From Saturnia japonica (taxonomy: Eukaryota; Arthropoda; Insecta; Lepidoptera; Saturniidae): a DNA stretch of 64,000 bases. Shown here one piece after another: positions 23,831 through 36,192 of the stretch. Where the stretch lies: the NCBI GenBank assembly GCA_033032175.1, contig CM065318.1, positions 3,286,001 through 3,350,000 of the forward strand, written 5' to 3'. Under the pieces are notes generated by a model. It made no database searches and was not told where the DNA came from. It saw only the letters and a list, made by a program, of their open reading frames with translations. The position numbers were made by a program, and so were the translations under genes. Position 1 is the stretch's first letter. Every line of letters starts with the position of its first letter.

Positions 23831-24340
23831 TTTTACATTAATTGCGTGCTTTTTTTTACTAAACCTCGCGGATGGCCCAACATCGCATTATTACTAAATT
23901 CACCAAGAAATGCTTACAAGAAACAACGTTTTTACCTTCAAAGTTCGAGATCCTGATTTTAATGCCACTTGTTGGAACGAAGTGCCTGACCCGACCGACA
24001 CTGAAAAAAGGAAAATACATACATTTATAAGATTTTCAAAACTATGTTTGTCGTAGAATTAGCGCCTATTTGTCTTATGATCATACTAACATTATTGTAC
24101 GTACAGTACGTACGAGTGGTCGATGGTTCGAATTCCGACGATTTTTAATATATTGGTTATTATCATAACTTTTAAAAAAAAACAAAAAAAAAGTTTATAC
24201 AAAAAATACTAAATCAGTATATCTCGTATTGTATATACAACAGTTTGTAAAAATATGTTCATCACATATATAACAAAAGGAACTTCTTTCCTACCATGTT
24301 TCCCATGACACCTCTCGAGTTTTTTTAAAAATACAGTTAA

Positions 24341-24600
24341 GGTGGAAAACAAGCATACGGCCCGCCTGATGGTAAGCGGCTACCATCGCTTATAAACGCT
24401 TGTAATACAGTAGGTATCACTAACGCGTTACCGATCTTGAACCCACCTACCCCAACGAGTTCTGGAATACCTACTCACCGCAGGAACACAACACAAGGAT
24501 ATTTAGCCGCAATCTTCTGTAGGGTGGAGTGAGGTATTCCACCTGTCGGACTGCCCCAAGTTGAGGGAAATCTCCAAATAAATTTCTCAATTACAGATAG
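24341..24600 (+). repeat. Copy of the cggcccgcctgatgg repeat in an exchanger intron
   Basis: CATACGGCCCGCCTGATGGT, AGGAACACAACACAAGGATA and CGCAATCTTCTGTAGGGTGG in family order, ending with AAATAAATTTCTC. Confidence 0.8.
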
Positions 24601-25065
24601 AATAGAAAATTGTATAAAAATAATTTAGGGGTTCATAATTAAATAACAGAAAGGAGCGGGTCCCTACATAGAATTTTTTTAGGTATAATACCCTCAATTG
24701 ATCGAAAATCGCTGCTCAATTTTTTACTGCAAATAGAAAATGTAAGTGAAATACTACATGAGATAAATTGTTTATCGGTAGCCTTGATTACATTTGCTGG
24801 GTGTTTCGATAGGTACCTTGTTCGCGGCCCTTCGACTCTCGAATATCTAGGGCAGATTTTACGACCGACCCTTCCTTGGCCCCATAGCCTCTAACTTAGA
24901 ACGCATCGATTCAACGCCACTTTTTGTTTCCCTGATGGAAAAACTTTATGCTAAAATCATTGGCAACATTAGACGTTAGTACTGTAGGTAACACTGAGAG
25001 ACAGAGAAATACGATAATCGATAATCAATAAATAACAACATCTCAAACTGTGATGTAGTTGTGGA

Positions 25066-25165
25066 AGTAGTGTGAAGTGGATTGTAAATAATAACATGGT
25101 TTCTGAGATACCACAAAAACTCCCTAGAATGTAGTCTTGTTAGAATGGGATAAAACATCACCATA
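25066..25165 (+). repeat. ~100-bp dispersed repeat (GTAAATAATAACa..CAAAAACTCC)
   Basis: GTGAAGTGGATTGTAAATAA, TAACATGG and CCACAAAAACTCCCTAGAAT, shared with 31816-31918 and 48829-48930. No coding content. Confidence 0.65.
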
Positions 25166-28100
25166 TTAACTCGCCAATGGCAGTAATGGTCTTCGGTAAA
25201 CAGGACTAGTTGCCAAGTTAGGAAGAAGAAGAAAAGGAATCAAGATGGAAGAACATATCACACTGTGTAAAATATTTTATCTGGGGGCACTGCCGTGCCC
25301 TTCCACGTCGAGCGCAAGGCACGGCTATACCATCATTTGATCCCCCTGTAACTTCGCTGTATATAAATCAAGAAGTTTCAATTTTTATAGATCAAGAGGA
25401 TATACTATAACTGCCAATGAACCTAATAATTATACCTTAATAATAGTTCACGAGTTATCGATAGTCAAAGTTTTCATTTTGTCACTGACACACTCACTGA
25501 TCATCAAAATTCTAAGGTACTTCTAGCAGTCCTACAAACTTCAAATATTTCATTTTAGTTAGCGTTTAACCTATATAGAAAGAAAAAATGAAATATCCTG
25601 AAATTTAATTATTTATTAAATGAAAAATAATGATTATTAAAAATAACGTTCAACTAATACATCTCGCTTGTACGCATGTTTGGTTTACGCGGTTGGAGGG
25701 GGCAACACTTGCCAATGCTGGTAGGAGGGGCTGCCGGTGGAGGGGAGTACAGCCATCTAAGTAAGCAAATCTGCTGAAAACTATCACCTAAGGCTCTGTA
25801 TTTCAACTTAAAGAGGTCGCCGCTTTGTATAGTGGGCTTTAAGAAAATCAGTAGCTTACGTACAAGATATATTTCTAGAAAAAAATAGGAGGACTTACAA
25901 AACGAAATAAGATCCCATAAAAAACGTAAAATGTAAAAAAGGTGTGTGCAATTCACACGAGGTATAAATGAAACCTTCACATCTATGATTTTTTTATTCA
26001 GAAAATTATCAAATACCCACTAATTAAAAGTTTATGAAAATGTACATACAAGTACTCACAATCATTATTCACAATATCATTTTCAATTAATGCACATTTG
26101 AAATATCCATGATAACCTAACACAATATAAATAAGTAACAGAATGTCATAAGTCATAAATGTGGTCTAAAAAGTTTTTGTTTCGTGCCTTTTTGGTGAGG
26201 TAATAAAATTCATTATTGCGTGGCAACAAACCTGTTTTGTACCATTTTACCATTGCCCTCTTATTACTGTCGCTTTCGCTTTTTCGTTTCATCAACTTTC
26301 AAATCACAACGATGCTAAAGAAGTTTTCACTTCAAAAAGTCAAGTCTCGCAACGCAGTTCTTTCACTACAAAAAGTTGTGAGATCTGTGATGAAAAATAA
26401 AAAATGATGTTACAGTATACATTATGACACATGGGTGATTCAAGCGAAAAGGCAGATGTAAATTGTAGACGTTTCTTTTAATCAAAAAACGTTTTATGTT
26501 TGCGTTGAAACTCGCGGTGCGATGCTCTAACCGCGAAGTAGCGTTCAGTGGCATCGAAATATAACGGGGTTGTTCGCGGAAAATTAAGCCACATCAAAGA
26601 ACACGGGAGTTAGTAAAGCGGTTAAGCCAATTGGACTCACCGAGACCGTAAAAGGGGGCGATATCTGGACAAAGGGGTTGTCTCGACACGCCTCTGTTAC
26701 AGATTATCCGCGACTGTATATTACCCTTAACAATGAACTGTAATACCGTAAAATGGGGACCCGATTTGTCTAGGCAATAGTTTCGTATACTCTGAAGAAT
26801 ATTTTTTGAAGTCAGAGTGTATAGAAATTATTTCCTTAAATCATGTTCTTTAGATTGATAACTTAGTTGTTAATGCGTCTTGTAAGTAAGGTAAATTGGA
26901 AATTTAAACACCCTCGAATCTATTCATTGAGGCCATTTTGATAATATTCAAACAGCTGAACACCTCAACAAGATTGTATATAAAATGCATACACTCACAT
27001 TTACCGTCTGTACCGGACACGTGTAGCAATCACACGTTTGAGTGTTAAATTTGACTCCATAAATATGCATTTATGTGCACTGAGATACGGTTTAAAACAC
27101 TCGAGAAATACAAGTAAAAATCAGGGAGTGAAATTTCATCAGTAAGTTCGATATATGCGCGCGTGCCCCTCGCCCAACGGTACCAAGTGGAGCACAATTT
27201 TTGTTTGTAATAGCAGCGCTAATATGAAGGACATAATATCTCAATGCCTGATTCATCTAATGATGTCTTATATATGACATTAGACACTGTTAGTGCTAAA
27301 ACGTGAGAATGTAGTATTGAACAACAAACAAAACATGTACATAAGTGACAAAAAAGCTTATCCATATTATAACAACATCAACCCCACACCACAATTAACG
27401 TTTTGTTTACGTTTACGTTTTGTTTACACGATTTAATCCTTGTATTTTGTGTTATTAACTACATAATTTAGTATGTATTTTGGTATTCGCATAATACATA
27501 AAACAAACAGGAAGCATTTGAAGTAGCAACTTAGGGTTGCCACCCGTAGTTAATATTAAATTACGTTATTGTACGTTATTTCGGGCGATTATACTCTATA
27601 CATTTTGTGAACGTTAAAGTTCGTAAAAATACTTTTTTTTAATTATACATAGTTTGATTTTTCCAGGATTCATTTGACGTAGTTCATTAAAAGGTCAATT
27701 AGATATCATAGTTGTGCGTATAACGGATCGTCTGATTGGTGTATATGCTGAGAAATGGAATTCGAGATCAAAAATGTAAATAAAGATGTTGTCTCCTAAT
27801 AAAATGAACTATTTGAAATAATATCTTGCATTTTTTTTTTAATGATAGTGTTAACGAGGCTGAGGCTTTAGAAGAATAAAAAATAAAATTTTATTTCGAT
27901 ATATTTTTAATGGGAAATGTATTGAGAGAATCGATAAAAAACCTAAAATCGTTTCAGGTTGGGCTAATCGACAGCAATTGAAATTTAGAGGATTATCAAA
28001 TATAGAAACATGAACAATTTATTTAAAAAAAATAATTTATAATCATTAAGAAAAAGAATTCATTTAATAATTAGACTGCCTAGAAAATGTTTACTAACCA

Positions 28101-28307
28101 TGAAACTTAACTTTGTGACATTTCTTTGTTTACATATTTGGTCTCAAATTACATTCCCTACTATAGTATACGGAATTTGAATTTACCTATACCGTTATTA
28201 ATGTGAAGGTGCCAGAAGATATCAATAGAACTAAATAAACAGGCATTTGTAACGTATCAAAATACTTATCTTATTCAATAAGACAATAATAGCATCAGCA
28301 CTTTTAT

Positions 28308-28620
28308 AACCGATTTCAAAAAAAGAAGGTGGTTATCAAATCTAACGTAGTTTTTTGACCGATTTAAACCGATTTCAAAGATTCTTTTTTGTTCCCATTT
28401 TAATATATTTTTTTCTGACTGACTACTATTATCCTTAGGGGCCCCGGAGCCTCTGACGGCTTTTACAGTTTCACCGGACTTGGAAATTTTAATTTAATTG
28501 GCATTGGACCTTTAACTTCGAAGGTACACGTCCTGGGAACTCTTCAAACCCATTGAAGTTGGTTTAATTTTTTGTTAAAAATTGTCATGTAGTTTATTTT
28601 ATTTATTCCTAGTTAGGTAA
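28308..28620 (+). repeat. Copy of the CAGGGAACTC repeat family, split by a retroposon
   Basis: Left part ACCGATTTCAAAAAAAGAAG to about 28404; right part from AATTTAATTGGCATTGGACC to TGTTAAAAATTGTCATGTAG. The insertion between them is the poly(A) retroposon at 28405-28485. Confidence 0.78.
28397..28493 (-). mobile_element. Poly(A) retroposon copy nested in another repeat
   Basis: A short copy (CTGACTGACTACTATTATCC ... TTCACCGGACTTGG, minus orientation) splits a copy of the dispersed repeat at 28308-28620. The 8-bp direct repeat attttaat lies on each side (28397-28404 and 28486-28493); it is short and AT-only, so it is weak support alone. Confidence 0.8.
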
Positions 28621-29736
28621 AAAATTTTAGAACGTTTTTTTTTTATTTAATTATTTTTTCGAGCTCCGGGTTTTTTACTTCTTTTTAGTTAATGTTCTTG
28701 ATTTCATTTTTACTATTTTCTAACTGGTACTCAAATATGAAGTTAATAGGTATCTTGTGTGTATACAAAAATATTAAATGCAATTAAATCTGCAGAAAAA
28801 TGAAAAAGTTTTAGAGTTACTTTGTAATAGTTAACTATCTATTACAAAATCTGTAAAAATAAATTACAAGTATGCTTAACTAAAACGCTATTCTTTTAAA
28901 AGTTTAAGCAAATTTTTATTCTGTTAAATTCATTTCACCATCAGCTCCAGATGGAGTCACATCCAAACTCATCGCAAGCGTGCCGGTACACCAACATATT
29001 TTGTGCATTGTTCAACTAAAACAAACTTTTACTCACTGCATAGTGTTTGACCTATTTTTACTGTGAATATTGTGGACTAGAACGAATGAGTACTTGGCTT
29101 AAATTAACCAGCTGCTGCATCGCTGAAACTTTTTACAGAACGCTTCGGCCGCTTTGTATTATAATGCTCTGAATAATATTAAATAGTACTTACGGTAGAT
29201 TTTGTTACTTAGCTAGGGGTACTCAAGCTGAAAATCTGTTGGCAAGCACCTGCAGGTGCTTTCCAGCAACGCAACATAATAGCTAATTCTGAACTTTACC
29301 ATCGTTACTTTGACATTTGCAAATACTTATCTAGAATTCCATTAAAGTATGGATTGATTTTTTTATCAACGCTTACGACTTTTTCAAACTAGGTAGAATA
29401 TCCATAGTAATATTAAAAAGATCTAGAGATTATTTGCTTGTTAGTTTGAAAGCGCTAAGCTCGGGAACTACCATTCAGATTTGCAAAATTATTGAGGAAG
29501 GTCATAGGCTATATAACTTTAGGCCACGACTCTAAATAGTAGAGCAGCGACTATTAAAAACAAGCAATCTGGAATGTTGCAGGCAGGTGCTGAAAGTGAA
29601 AACAATAATAGGATAATACACGGGTGCTTTGAATGCGGCGCTGAAGAGAATTGGTCGAATAAATTTAATACGGATGAAACCGTAGGGCACGAAAGAAAGG
29701 GTTGTAAAATGTTAAAGGCAACATCTTTGTCCCCAG

Positions 29737-29942
29737 GCAAAGTGGACGAGAAGGCGACACAGCTACATGCGATAGCTTCCTTAAAGGTTCTACTAGAAGC
29801 GACGAGGCCAACGGCAGGTGGTACTGGGGCCGCTGCGGCCAGGCATTCAGCCGCGGCGGCCTCACAAACACAAGCCAAGGAGACGCCGCTAGACCTACCC
29901 AACGGTGGCCTTGCAGATGTCCAGTTAGATGCTATAGAAGAG
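29737..29942 (+). CDS. Nckx30C: Nckx30C-like exchanger, second visible exon (loop, KVDEKATQL segment)
   Basis: The acceptor tttgtccccag is followed by GC, which completes the split glycine codon, then 68 codons to the donor GAG|gtattt (phase 0). The protein begins KVDEKATQLHAIASLKVLLEATRPT, broken here as KVDEKATQLHAIASLKV and LLEATRPT, which is the strongly conserved loop segment directly after HDG in NCKX proteins. An Ala-rich patch and an acidic tail ending in AIEE follow. The upstream part of the same open frame (from 29574) lies before the acceptor and is probably intronic. The intron to the left is about 6.9 kb, and this loop is a known site of alternative splicing in the family, so extra exons could exist between the two. 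Confidence 0.93.
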
Positions 29943-32411
29943 GTATTTTGTTAAGGGATCTACAGTTCTGCATAAATACTCCATTCACTTTCATCACGCC
30001 GTTTCACTGCCTATCAAAGCTGCCAGGGTCTTTATGTCGCCATGTCCTTTTAAAGTGTTTTTTTTTCAAAATGTTGTAAAATAGCTCATTGTTTTCATTT
30101 CACCTGATATTAAGTCACGATATGGCCCAAAATGGTCACACGCTAAACCTAATGAAGAAATAGCTCTCAATTTCAGCTAACAGGTTACAACTATATTTTT
30201 ATTGCATAATATTAACATTTACTAGCGATCGCCCTAAGGTCGAAATACGACCAGCGACTTTTTGATCATAGACTATTTTATGTTTGACATATGCAGTATT
30301 CGTGAACCTAAACAATGAGTATTATCTACATCACTTGCTGTCACTTTTCGTTGAGTGACAATGTCAATATTTTAGGGTGTCTAACTTCTTGGTGTCTAAG
30401 TTTAATGGCACTGGTCGGTCTAGGATTCGCAGTATTAATTTATTTTATTTAATATATTAGTAACAGATATTATAGATAAATTTTAGCTTTCTGCACCTCT
30501 TCTCAATATAAACTTTAACCATGCCAAATCTCACAGTCTTTCGTGCACGCAATACGCTTAAAAAGGTACTGAAAGCTTTTGCTTCACGTATTAATTAAAA
30601 GATAATAATTCCTATCAAGAAGTCTGGAAAAATTACATGTACAGACATAACTACAAATTTATTAATATAGATTTGATATTGTCAGATTAATAAACAATTG
30701 TAAGTTTTTTTTATCTTTGTGTAAATACAGACATCCATTTTTTTGTGTCACGAACAAACGTTTTTATAAATTTGTTCTGAAGGTGAAGTGACCTTTGTCG
30801 GGTGTTTTCTTTGAACCTCCATTATTCCCTTTTGTAAGAGAAATGTGACAAATAGCAGTCCAAGTGATTGATGATGTACGACGCTTAAATAAAGCCTTTC
30901 GTAATAATCTTTCGTCATTTCGTTTGAAGCAAAAAGGGTATAAAAAGTCCCAAATTTTTTTTATTCGCTTTACATAATTTCATAATTTGATCAGTTTTAA
31001 CTATTACCAATTTTATATAAAAGTTAGGTACTTGTATCAAGGAATAAGCATATTAGGGAAACATTTCAAGTTAAAATTGCCGAAAACCGTATACGCTGGT
31101 ATGACAAGATCCGTGCAATTCGCTGTAACTTGTGGTAAACCACCAACCATCAGAATTGGAACAGTTAGCACAGACATGGGATTTTACCTGAAAAAGACAA
31201 GATTATGCCGAGAATAGTGCTTTAGGACTAGAAGGGCGGACCCCATTGTAAATAAAGCACTGCATAAAAAGTAAAACATGTATATAGTATTTCAATAATC
31301 CGAAACTCCAAAACTACAATCTAAATCGATCCAAACAAAATCCTGGATGCTCAAATACAATGATTAAAATTAATTATTCCCTAATTTCGTTTCACTATGG
31401 TAATAGTGAATAGTAAATAGATAATGAAATGTATGTTCTAACATTAACTCGGACATAAAGACCAATAGACAAAAGCAAAAATCTCAACTAACACCATAAG
31501 TCAAGAAGTTCTGACAAGTGGTAAAGAAACGTGGCCTTACAATAGATTGGCGTCCTAGTAAACTAACTTTTAAATTTAGAAATATATATCTAGCAATAGA
31601 AGGCTGCTTATTAAATAAAGCCAGTTTTAATGTCTAAATTTAAAGTGATACTAGCCAGGGAACGAGTATAGAAATATGATAGCTTGACTAAAAAAAAACA
31701 AATATTCTGTGGATTCAAACCCTATGCTGAGAAGTGTATTTAGCTTTGAATAAAACATTAATTTTAAATAGAGTGAAATAAAGTAATGGTTTTTATTATA
31801 ATTCATAGACTATTTGTGCACAAGTGAAGTGGATTTTAAATAATAACTGGCAACATGAATTTGAAGTTGCCGCAAAAACTCCGTTGACAATTTTAACAAA
31901 GGAGCCGCCATCTTGTTACAGTTATTGTTTGAAGATTATAACAATAATCAGATAAATAATCTATTCATGTGACATTGGCAGAATTGTGGATAAAAAAACA
32001 TTGCTATTAAACAAAAAGAAGAAGTACGCGAAGATTATGCATTCCAAGCTGTCATCAGTAACGTAGCTGTAGGAATCTGAAACAGCCTTTACGATTGAAA
32101 GGGAACTGTGAGTAATTGGAAGGAAGAATCCAATTTTGTATCGACAGCTGAATGATAGGTTCGCATCTGAAATGTCGATTACAGAAGTCTTCTTATTGAA
32201 AGATTTACGTTTATTAAAATATATTTTCATCTGTATTTCTTAATTTCAAATGTCGAATAAAGTTCATTAATACTAAATTAATAAAATTTCTTATAGGTAT
32301 TGCCTGGATGTAACTTGACTTAAAGAATTACATGTACAACAAGTACATTAGTATTCACACAATTGAATATAACGTATTGAAAATACAAAACAAAGTAAAT
32401 GTAATTCTGCA
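29943..32411. other. Exchanger intron, remaining part
   Basis: Apart from the ~100-bp repeat at 31816-31918, no exon or recognised repeat was seen. Confidence 0.4.
31816..31918 (+). repeat. ~100-bp dispersed repeat, second copy
   Basis: CACAAGTGAAGTGGATTTTA, AATAATAACTGGCAACATGA, GCAAAAACTCCGTTGACAAT and GGAGCCGCCATCTTGTTA. Confidence 0.7.
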
Positions 32412-32712
32412 AAGTAATTATGGCTGAGTGGTAGCGTGTAAGGACGTCGCGGTGATTGACGTGAGTTCGAATCACTGCAATGAGCCAGAGCTTTGGTAAA
32501 AACATGGTTATGAAATCATGGCACGGTGGTAGGGTATTTTCCAATGTCCGCCTGGCTAGCTACCACCCTCAAGTTGAAAATTTGTCGCCAAGCACTAATA
32601 GGTGTGTTCCGGCAGCTGCATCTAAGTACCAGTATTCCTTTAGGCTTTGCGTGTTATCATCTTGGGCTAAATCTTCACTTAAGATCAGATCAAAGATCTG
32701 ATTAGATCAGAT
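32412..32712 (+). mobile_element. Second tRNA-headed SINE family, better copy
   Basis: Begins TGGCTGAGTGGTAGCG (A-box) with GAGTTCGAATCAC as B-box about 40 bp later. The body contains GGCTAGCTACCACCCTCAAG, GGCAGCTGCATCTAAGTACC and CTTAAGATCAGATC. Related to 300-600. Confidence 0.82.
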
Positions 32713-32761
32713 GAAAGCCCTAACGCTAAACCTATAACGTTAAAAAAATAATTTTACATCT

Positions 32762-33010
32762 AGTCATTTTTTGATCAGAATATACTGTTAGCCATAAGAG
32801 CCGTGAAGCCTGAGACGGCTTTTACAGCTTCACCAGGCTTAAAGGCGAGTGCCTATGGCACTCAGCCGCGAAAGCGTTGCAACAAGCTCAAGGTTGCCAA
32901 AGTGGACGAACTTCTGCTTTTGCAACATCACGATCACTCTAATTTGTCCTTCATCCATGTGTCCTTCTTTCCGGGTGGAGGTAAGAAACATGCGTATTTG
33001 TATTTAGTAA
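32762..33010 (-). mobile_element. Older copy of the poly(A) retroposon family
   Basis: Contains TACTGTTAGCC, GGCTTTTACAGCTTCACCAG, GGCACTCAGCCGCGAAAGCG and TTTCCGGGTGGAGGTAAG in the same order as the reverse complement of 9143-9507, with more differences. Ends not defined. Confidence 0.75.
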
Positions 33011-33139
33011 TCTGTCAATTTTCGCCTATGCTAACTATCCGAAAAAAGAAAAAAAAGTCCCTATGTAGGGTGTGGTGTGCATGTATGTGCAGTCACTGTA
33101 TTGCGCGAGCGGCTACTTAGCTCAAGGGCTCCATGCCGG

Positions 33140-33311
33140 AGGAACGGAACCTATAAATCTTTGTCTGTATAATGGCGAGTGTTCTGAAGAGCTGTTCAAC
33201 CTTATTCTCTCTTCTCCGATATTTAATAAAAACAACACTGCTGGGCTCCAAAGTCCCATCGCGGCACGACCAAAAAAGTATGCTATGTCATATGTCATGT
33301 TCAGAATTTGA
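33140..33311 (+). pseudogene. Fragment of a LINE ORF2 C-terminus
   Basis: NLCLYNGECSEELFNLILSS and PIFNKNNTAGLQSPIAARP resemble the YYNGECSEELFxLIPxS...TR block near the end of ORF2 in jockey-type LINEs. Too short to assign a clade. It follows a stretch of the poly(A) retroposon family. Confidence 0.55.
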
Positions 33312-33900
33312 TGAAATTTTGTAAACGGATAATACGTAATTCTGCAGTTGATAGGCTAAAAGAATACAATACTTTAAAAATCATAAATGTGTAAACTTCG
33401 CTTGTTTTTCAAATAACTAATAAAGAGCTTATATTTAATACTGGCTAAAAATATATACCACATTATTTTTAATTCTGACCGATTTATCTCGTTCGAAATG
33501 TTAATATCACGTAGGCTGTAATAACCTCTGTCAGGATTAATATATTCCGCGGATATCCATTTACTGTCAATTACGGTCAGTTGACATATCAGATACTTTT
33601 CGTTCGATGAGGTGTCTCCCGCATCATTGTGCGCCGATCACCGATAACTAAACATTGCTGAACATATAATTTAGTATGAAAGAGAGGTATGATTTAATAT
33701 GATAACGCATTTTATTAAATTTACTGTTTTGGCTTAAAAACAGATAGGTTGCTTGGTGAACAATTTTCAGAAGATATTAACTACCAAGGATACACTAGTA
33801 AAATACCTTTCCAACTTCCGACTATGTTAATCTATCATGTACCTACTAGATGGACAGTTTCGAAAAAAAATGATAAAAATCCGTCTCTTGACGCCTGGCA

Positions 33901-34242
33901 GATGTGAAACATCGAAGGGAGGTCCCAAAAGGTGTCTCGACAATTTCCATGTGGAGGGTCCTTGGGGGGTCCCGTGGGGTGTTAGTGGTTGGGGGTCAGG
34001 GGCCCAGAGGGTGTCCCGACAATTCCCCTATGGAGGGTCAGTGGGGGGTCCCAAAGGGTGTCCCGACATTTTTCCTGTGGGGGTCAGTGGGGGTTGCAGT
34101 GATTATTTTCATAATTATATATTCATTATTTCATAATTCATAGTATATATATATTCCATCATATAGCGTGGCGATGTGTCGCCACAGCCTGTATCGCCAC
34201 GCCAAAATCAGGTTTTCCCCACGCTTATAGATGTTTCACATC
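33901..34242 (-). mobile_element. Small inverted-repeat element carrying a minisatellite
   Basis: Bounded by GATGTGAAACATC (33901-33913) and its reverse complement GATGTTTCACATC (34230-34242). Read on the minus strand it begins with CTATAAGCGTGGGGAAAACC and contains GGCGACACATCGCCACGC. It ends with a guanine/cytosine-rich tandem repeat (33915-34100, units of about 65-75 bp containing GGGTGTCCCGACA). Non-autonomous; class uncertain (MITE-like or Helitron-like). Confidence 0.75.
33915..34100. repeat. GC-rich minisatellite, ~65-75-bp units
   Basis: About three degenerate units with GGAGGGTC...GTGGGGGGTCCC and GGTGTCCCGACA. It produces open frames in two registers (apparent Gly/Trp/Pro-rich peptides) that are repeat artefacts. 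Confidence 0.8.
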
Positions 34243-34502
34243 AAAAAGTAAGGAATTTAATTATTTATTGCATAACAAATGCGTTCGGAGACGCGGGGCA
34301 CCGCTAGTTATTTATAAAAACAATGCCATGACCTTAAACTAATATGACCGCAGCATTGGCTTGTCTAAATAATCCTAGCGGAAATGAGATATTAAGTATC
34401 CAACCAATCTATATATCATTCCCAAAATATTATAAATCCAATATTTAAAAAAAAAACTTTTAGATATATTAAACTTTGAATGAAAATCATCTATGACTTC
34501 AG

Positions 34503-34641
34503 ATAGGAGACCTAGAAGACGACACGACGCCACTGGATATGTCGTGGCCTTCAGGCTTCCGTAAGCAGCTGACGTACCTGTTAGTTGCTCCAATTGTCTT
34601 CCCGTTATGGATAACCCTTCCGGACACAAGGACTCCGAGAG
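34503..34641 (+). CDS. Nckx30C: Nckx30C-like exchanger, third visible exon (acidic linker and start of second membrane half)
   Basis: The acceptor ttcag gives a phase-0 start and the donor GAGAG|gtgagt ends in phase 1. It encodes 46 residues: an acidic linker ([16 protein letters not shown]), then [17 protein letters not shown], which reads as the first membrane helix of the second half, and LPDTRTPR, the conserved short cytoplasmic turn. The join to the previous exon (AIEE/IGDLED) is continuous in frame and similar in length to what I recall of the fly protein, so no missing exon is required. The polypyrimidine tract before the acceptor is weak. The intron to the next exon is only 776 bp. 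Confidence 0.92.
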
Positions 34642-34802
34642 GTGAGTATGACTTAAAGTTTAAACGCTGATAGAAATGATATGACGGATTACAAACAAAG
34701 CAAACAATCATCTACTTAAGCGAGGTTACATTTTTTTTTAAATAAATTTAAGAGATTTTTTTAAAGAGGCTATTTTTAACCGTCTTCAAACAAGAAGGGG
34801 GT

Positions 34803-34882
34803 TCTTTCTTTCGTTCTTTATTTCTCTCTCTCTCTTTCTTTCTTCCTTTCTTTCGTTCTTTATTTCTTTCTTTCTTTTATTC
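34803..34882. repeat. (TTTC)n / (TC)n microsatellite
   Basis: Mixed TTTC, TTTCG and CTCTCT units embedded in a dispersed repeat copy. Confidence 0.95.
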
Positions 34883-34889
34883 ACTAAGA

Positions 34890-34916
34890 TGTTTCACATC
34901 TATCGGGCGTCCCGTT
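34890..34916 (+). repeat. Solo end of the GATGTTTCACATC element family inside another repeat
   Basis: GATGTTTCACATCTATCGGG plus CGTCCCGTTA, directly after a TTTC microsatellite and within the repeat copy at 34780-35110. Confidence 0.6.
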
Positions 34917-35417
34917 ACTGCAAACTTTATTTTAATGAACTGATTTAGATTATTCTTTTTTCGTTTCCCTTTTTAATTTAATTGGCATTGGATCTACGAC
35001 TTCGAAGATACACCAGGGAACTCCTCAAAGCCATTGAAGTCGGTTTTCTTTTTTTATTAAAAACTATCTTGTAATATCTATATTTATTTTCACGACTTAC
35101 CTAAAGAAATATTACTTAAAAATTATTAAAAGGGAAAAAAAATACCGGACTGCAATAATAATACTTGACTAAAAAATCTATTTCTATTTTTGCTTTTTAT
35201 TTGAACAGTCGTCGTTCTTAAATATTATATAGCTTACGTCACTCCCACAACTAAGACGAATCTAAAGACATCTCGTATGCTAAAATCCATCAAGCCGTTT
35301 AGAATACGGAGCGTGCCAAAGAAATAGACATACACCTCCTTATTCGCAGTGAGGTAAAAAGGGATATAATTTATGAAAGCAACAATATACCTAAAAACTG
35401 TTTTCTGTTTTTTATAG

Positions 35418-35670
35418 GAAAGGGCCTATTCCCTGTAACATTTATAGGGTCAATATTGTGGATAGCGTTCTTCTCTTACTTAATGGTGTGGTGGGCAAAC
35501 ATTGCCGGTGCAACGGCGTATGTACCACCGGAGGTGATGGGGCTGACACTCCTCGCGGCAGGGACATCAGTGCCTGACCTTATCACGTCAGTAATCGTTG
35601 CGAGGAAGGGCTTTGGTGACATGGCTGTCTCCAGCTCGGTTGGAAGCAATATTTTTGATGTAACTGTTGG
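35418..35670 (+). CDS. Nckx30C: Nckx30C-like exchanger, fourth visible exon (alpha-2 repeat)
   Basis: The acceptor ttttttatag is followed by GA completing a split glycine (R-G-K), then 83 codons, ending GG|gtgagt in phase 2. It contains the hydrophobic segment [18 protein letters not shown] and then the hallmark alpha-2 repeat: [38 protein letters not shown] and [11 protein letters not shown]. In this family the alpha repeats form the ion-binding core. The GTSVPD aspartate and the SxGSNxFD motif are ion-coordinating or gating positions and are all intact here. Intact motifs, consensus splice sites and preserved phase indicate a functional gene rather than a pseudogene. Confidence 0.97.
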
Positions 35671-36120
35671 GTGAGTATTTTTGAAGTGAAAACTTCTACA
35701 GTGTCATTGTAATTTGAAACGCAACTAAACGAAAAAGCGATAGTAAAAATAACTACTATAGGATTTAGCCTGCTAGAGAATGAGATAGAAATACATTATA
35801 TACGTTTCATGTAACTGGTGATTTTCACGATTATGATTGTCATCGAACTATAGCGGAGTGACGGCCAGACTTATACGCACTATTATATAGTTACAGTAAG
35901 AGTGGTCGATAGTTCGAGTTCCGCTGATTTAAGATTTTTAAAGAGGTTTTAAAGATGATATTTTTATGTTTTCTGAAAGTTTCACGTCTACCGAGTCTAC
36001 ACACATGAAAATTTTATCTGTAAAAATGAATGTACATAATACTAACAATTAAATAATTAACTAAAGTTATGTTTTCATTAATACTGTAATCAAAGACTTT
36101 GTTGATTAGTTTATAAATAA

Positions 36121-36192
<72 letters not shown>

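Larger units (their letters stand above)
24601..29736. other. Exchanger intron, remaining part
   Basis: Besides the repeats listed separately, there are GC-richer unassigned patches at 24790-24930, 25670-25765 and 26510-26740, and AT-rich DNA elsewhere. The patch at 25670-25765 ends with a donor-like GTAAGC. Confidence 0.4.
34780..35110 (+). repeat. Copy of the CAGGGAACTC repeat family containing a microsatellite
   Basis: ACCGTCTTCAAACAAGAAGG starts it. A (TTTC)n run (34805-34880) and a solo end of the GATGTTTCACATC family come next, then TTTAATTGGCATTGGATCTA and CACCAGGGAACTCCTCAAAG. Confidence 0.75.

Noticed and set aside
29519..29902. 127-codon minus-strand ORF opposite the exchanger loop exon
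   Set aside because: Shadow of the real plus-strand exon, whose protein matches the NCKX family and whose splice sites fit.
33837..34143. Gly/Trp/Pro-rich ORFs in two frames
   Set aside because: They cross a GC-rich minisatellite inside a mobile element, and the two frames are equally open.
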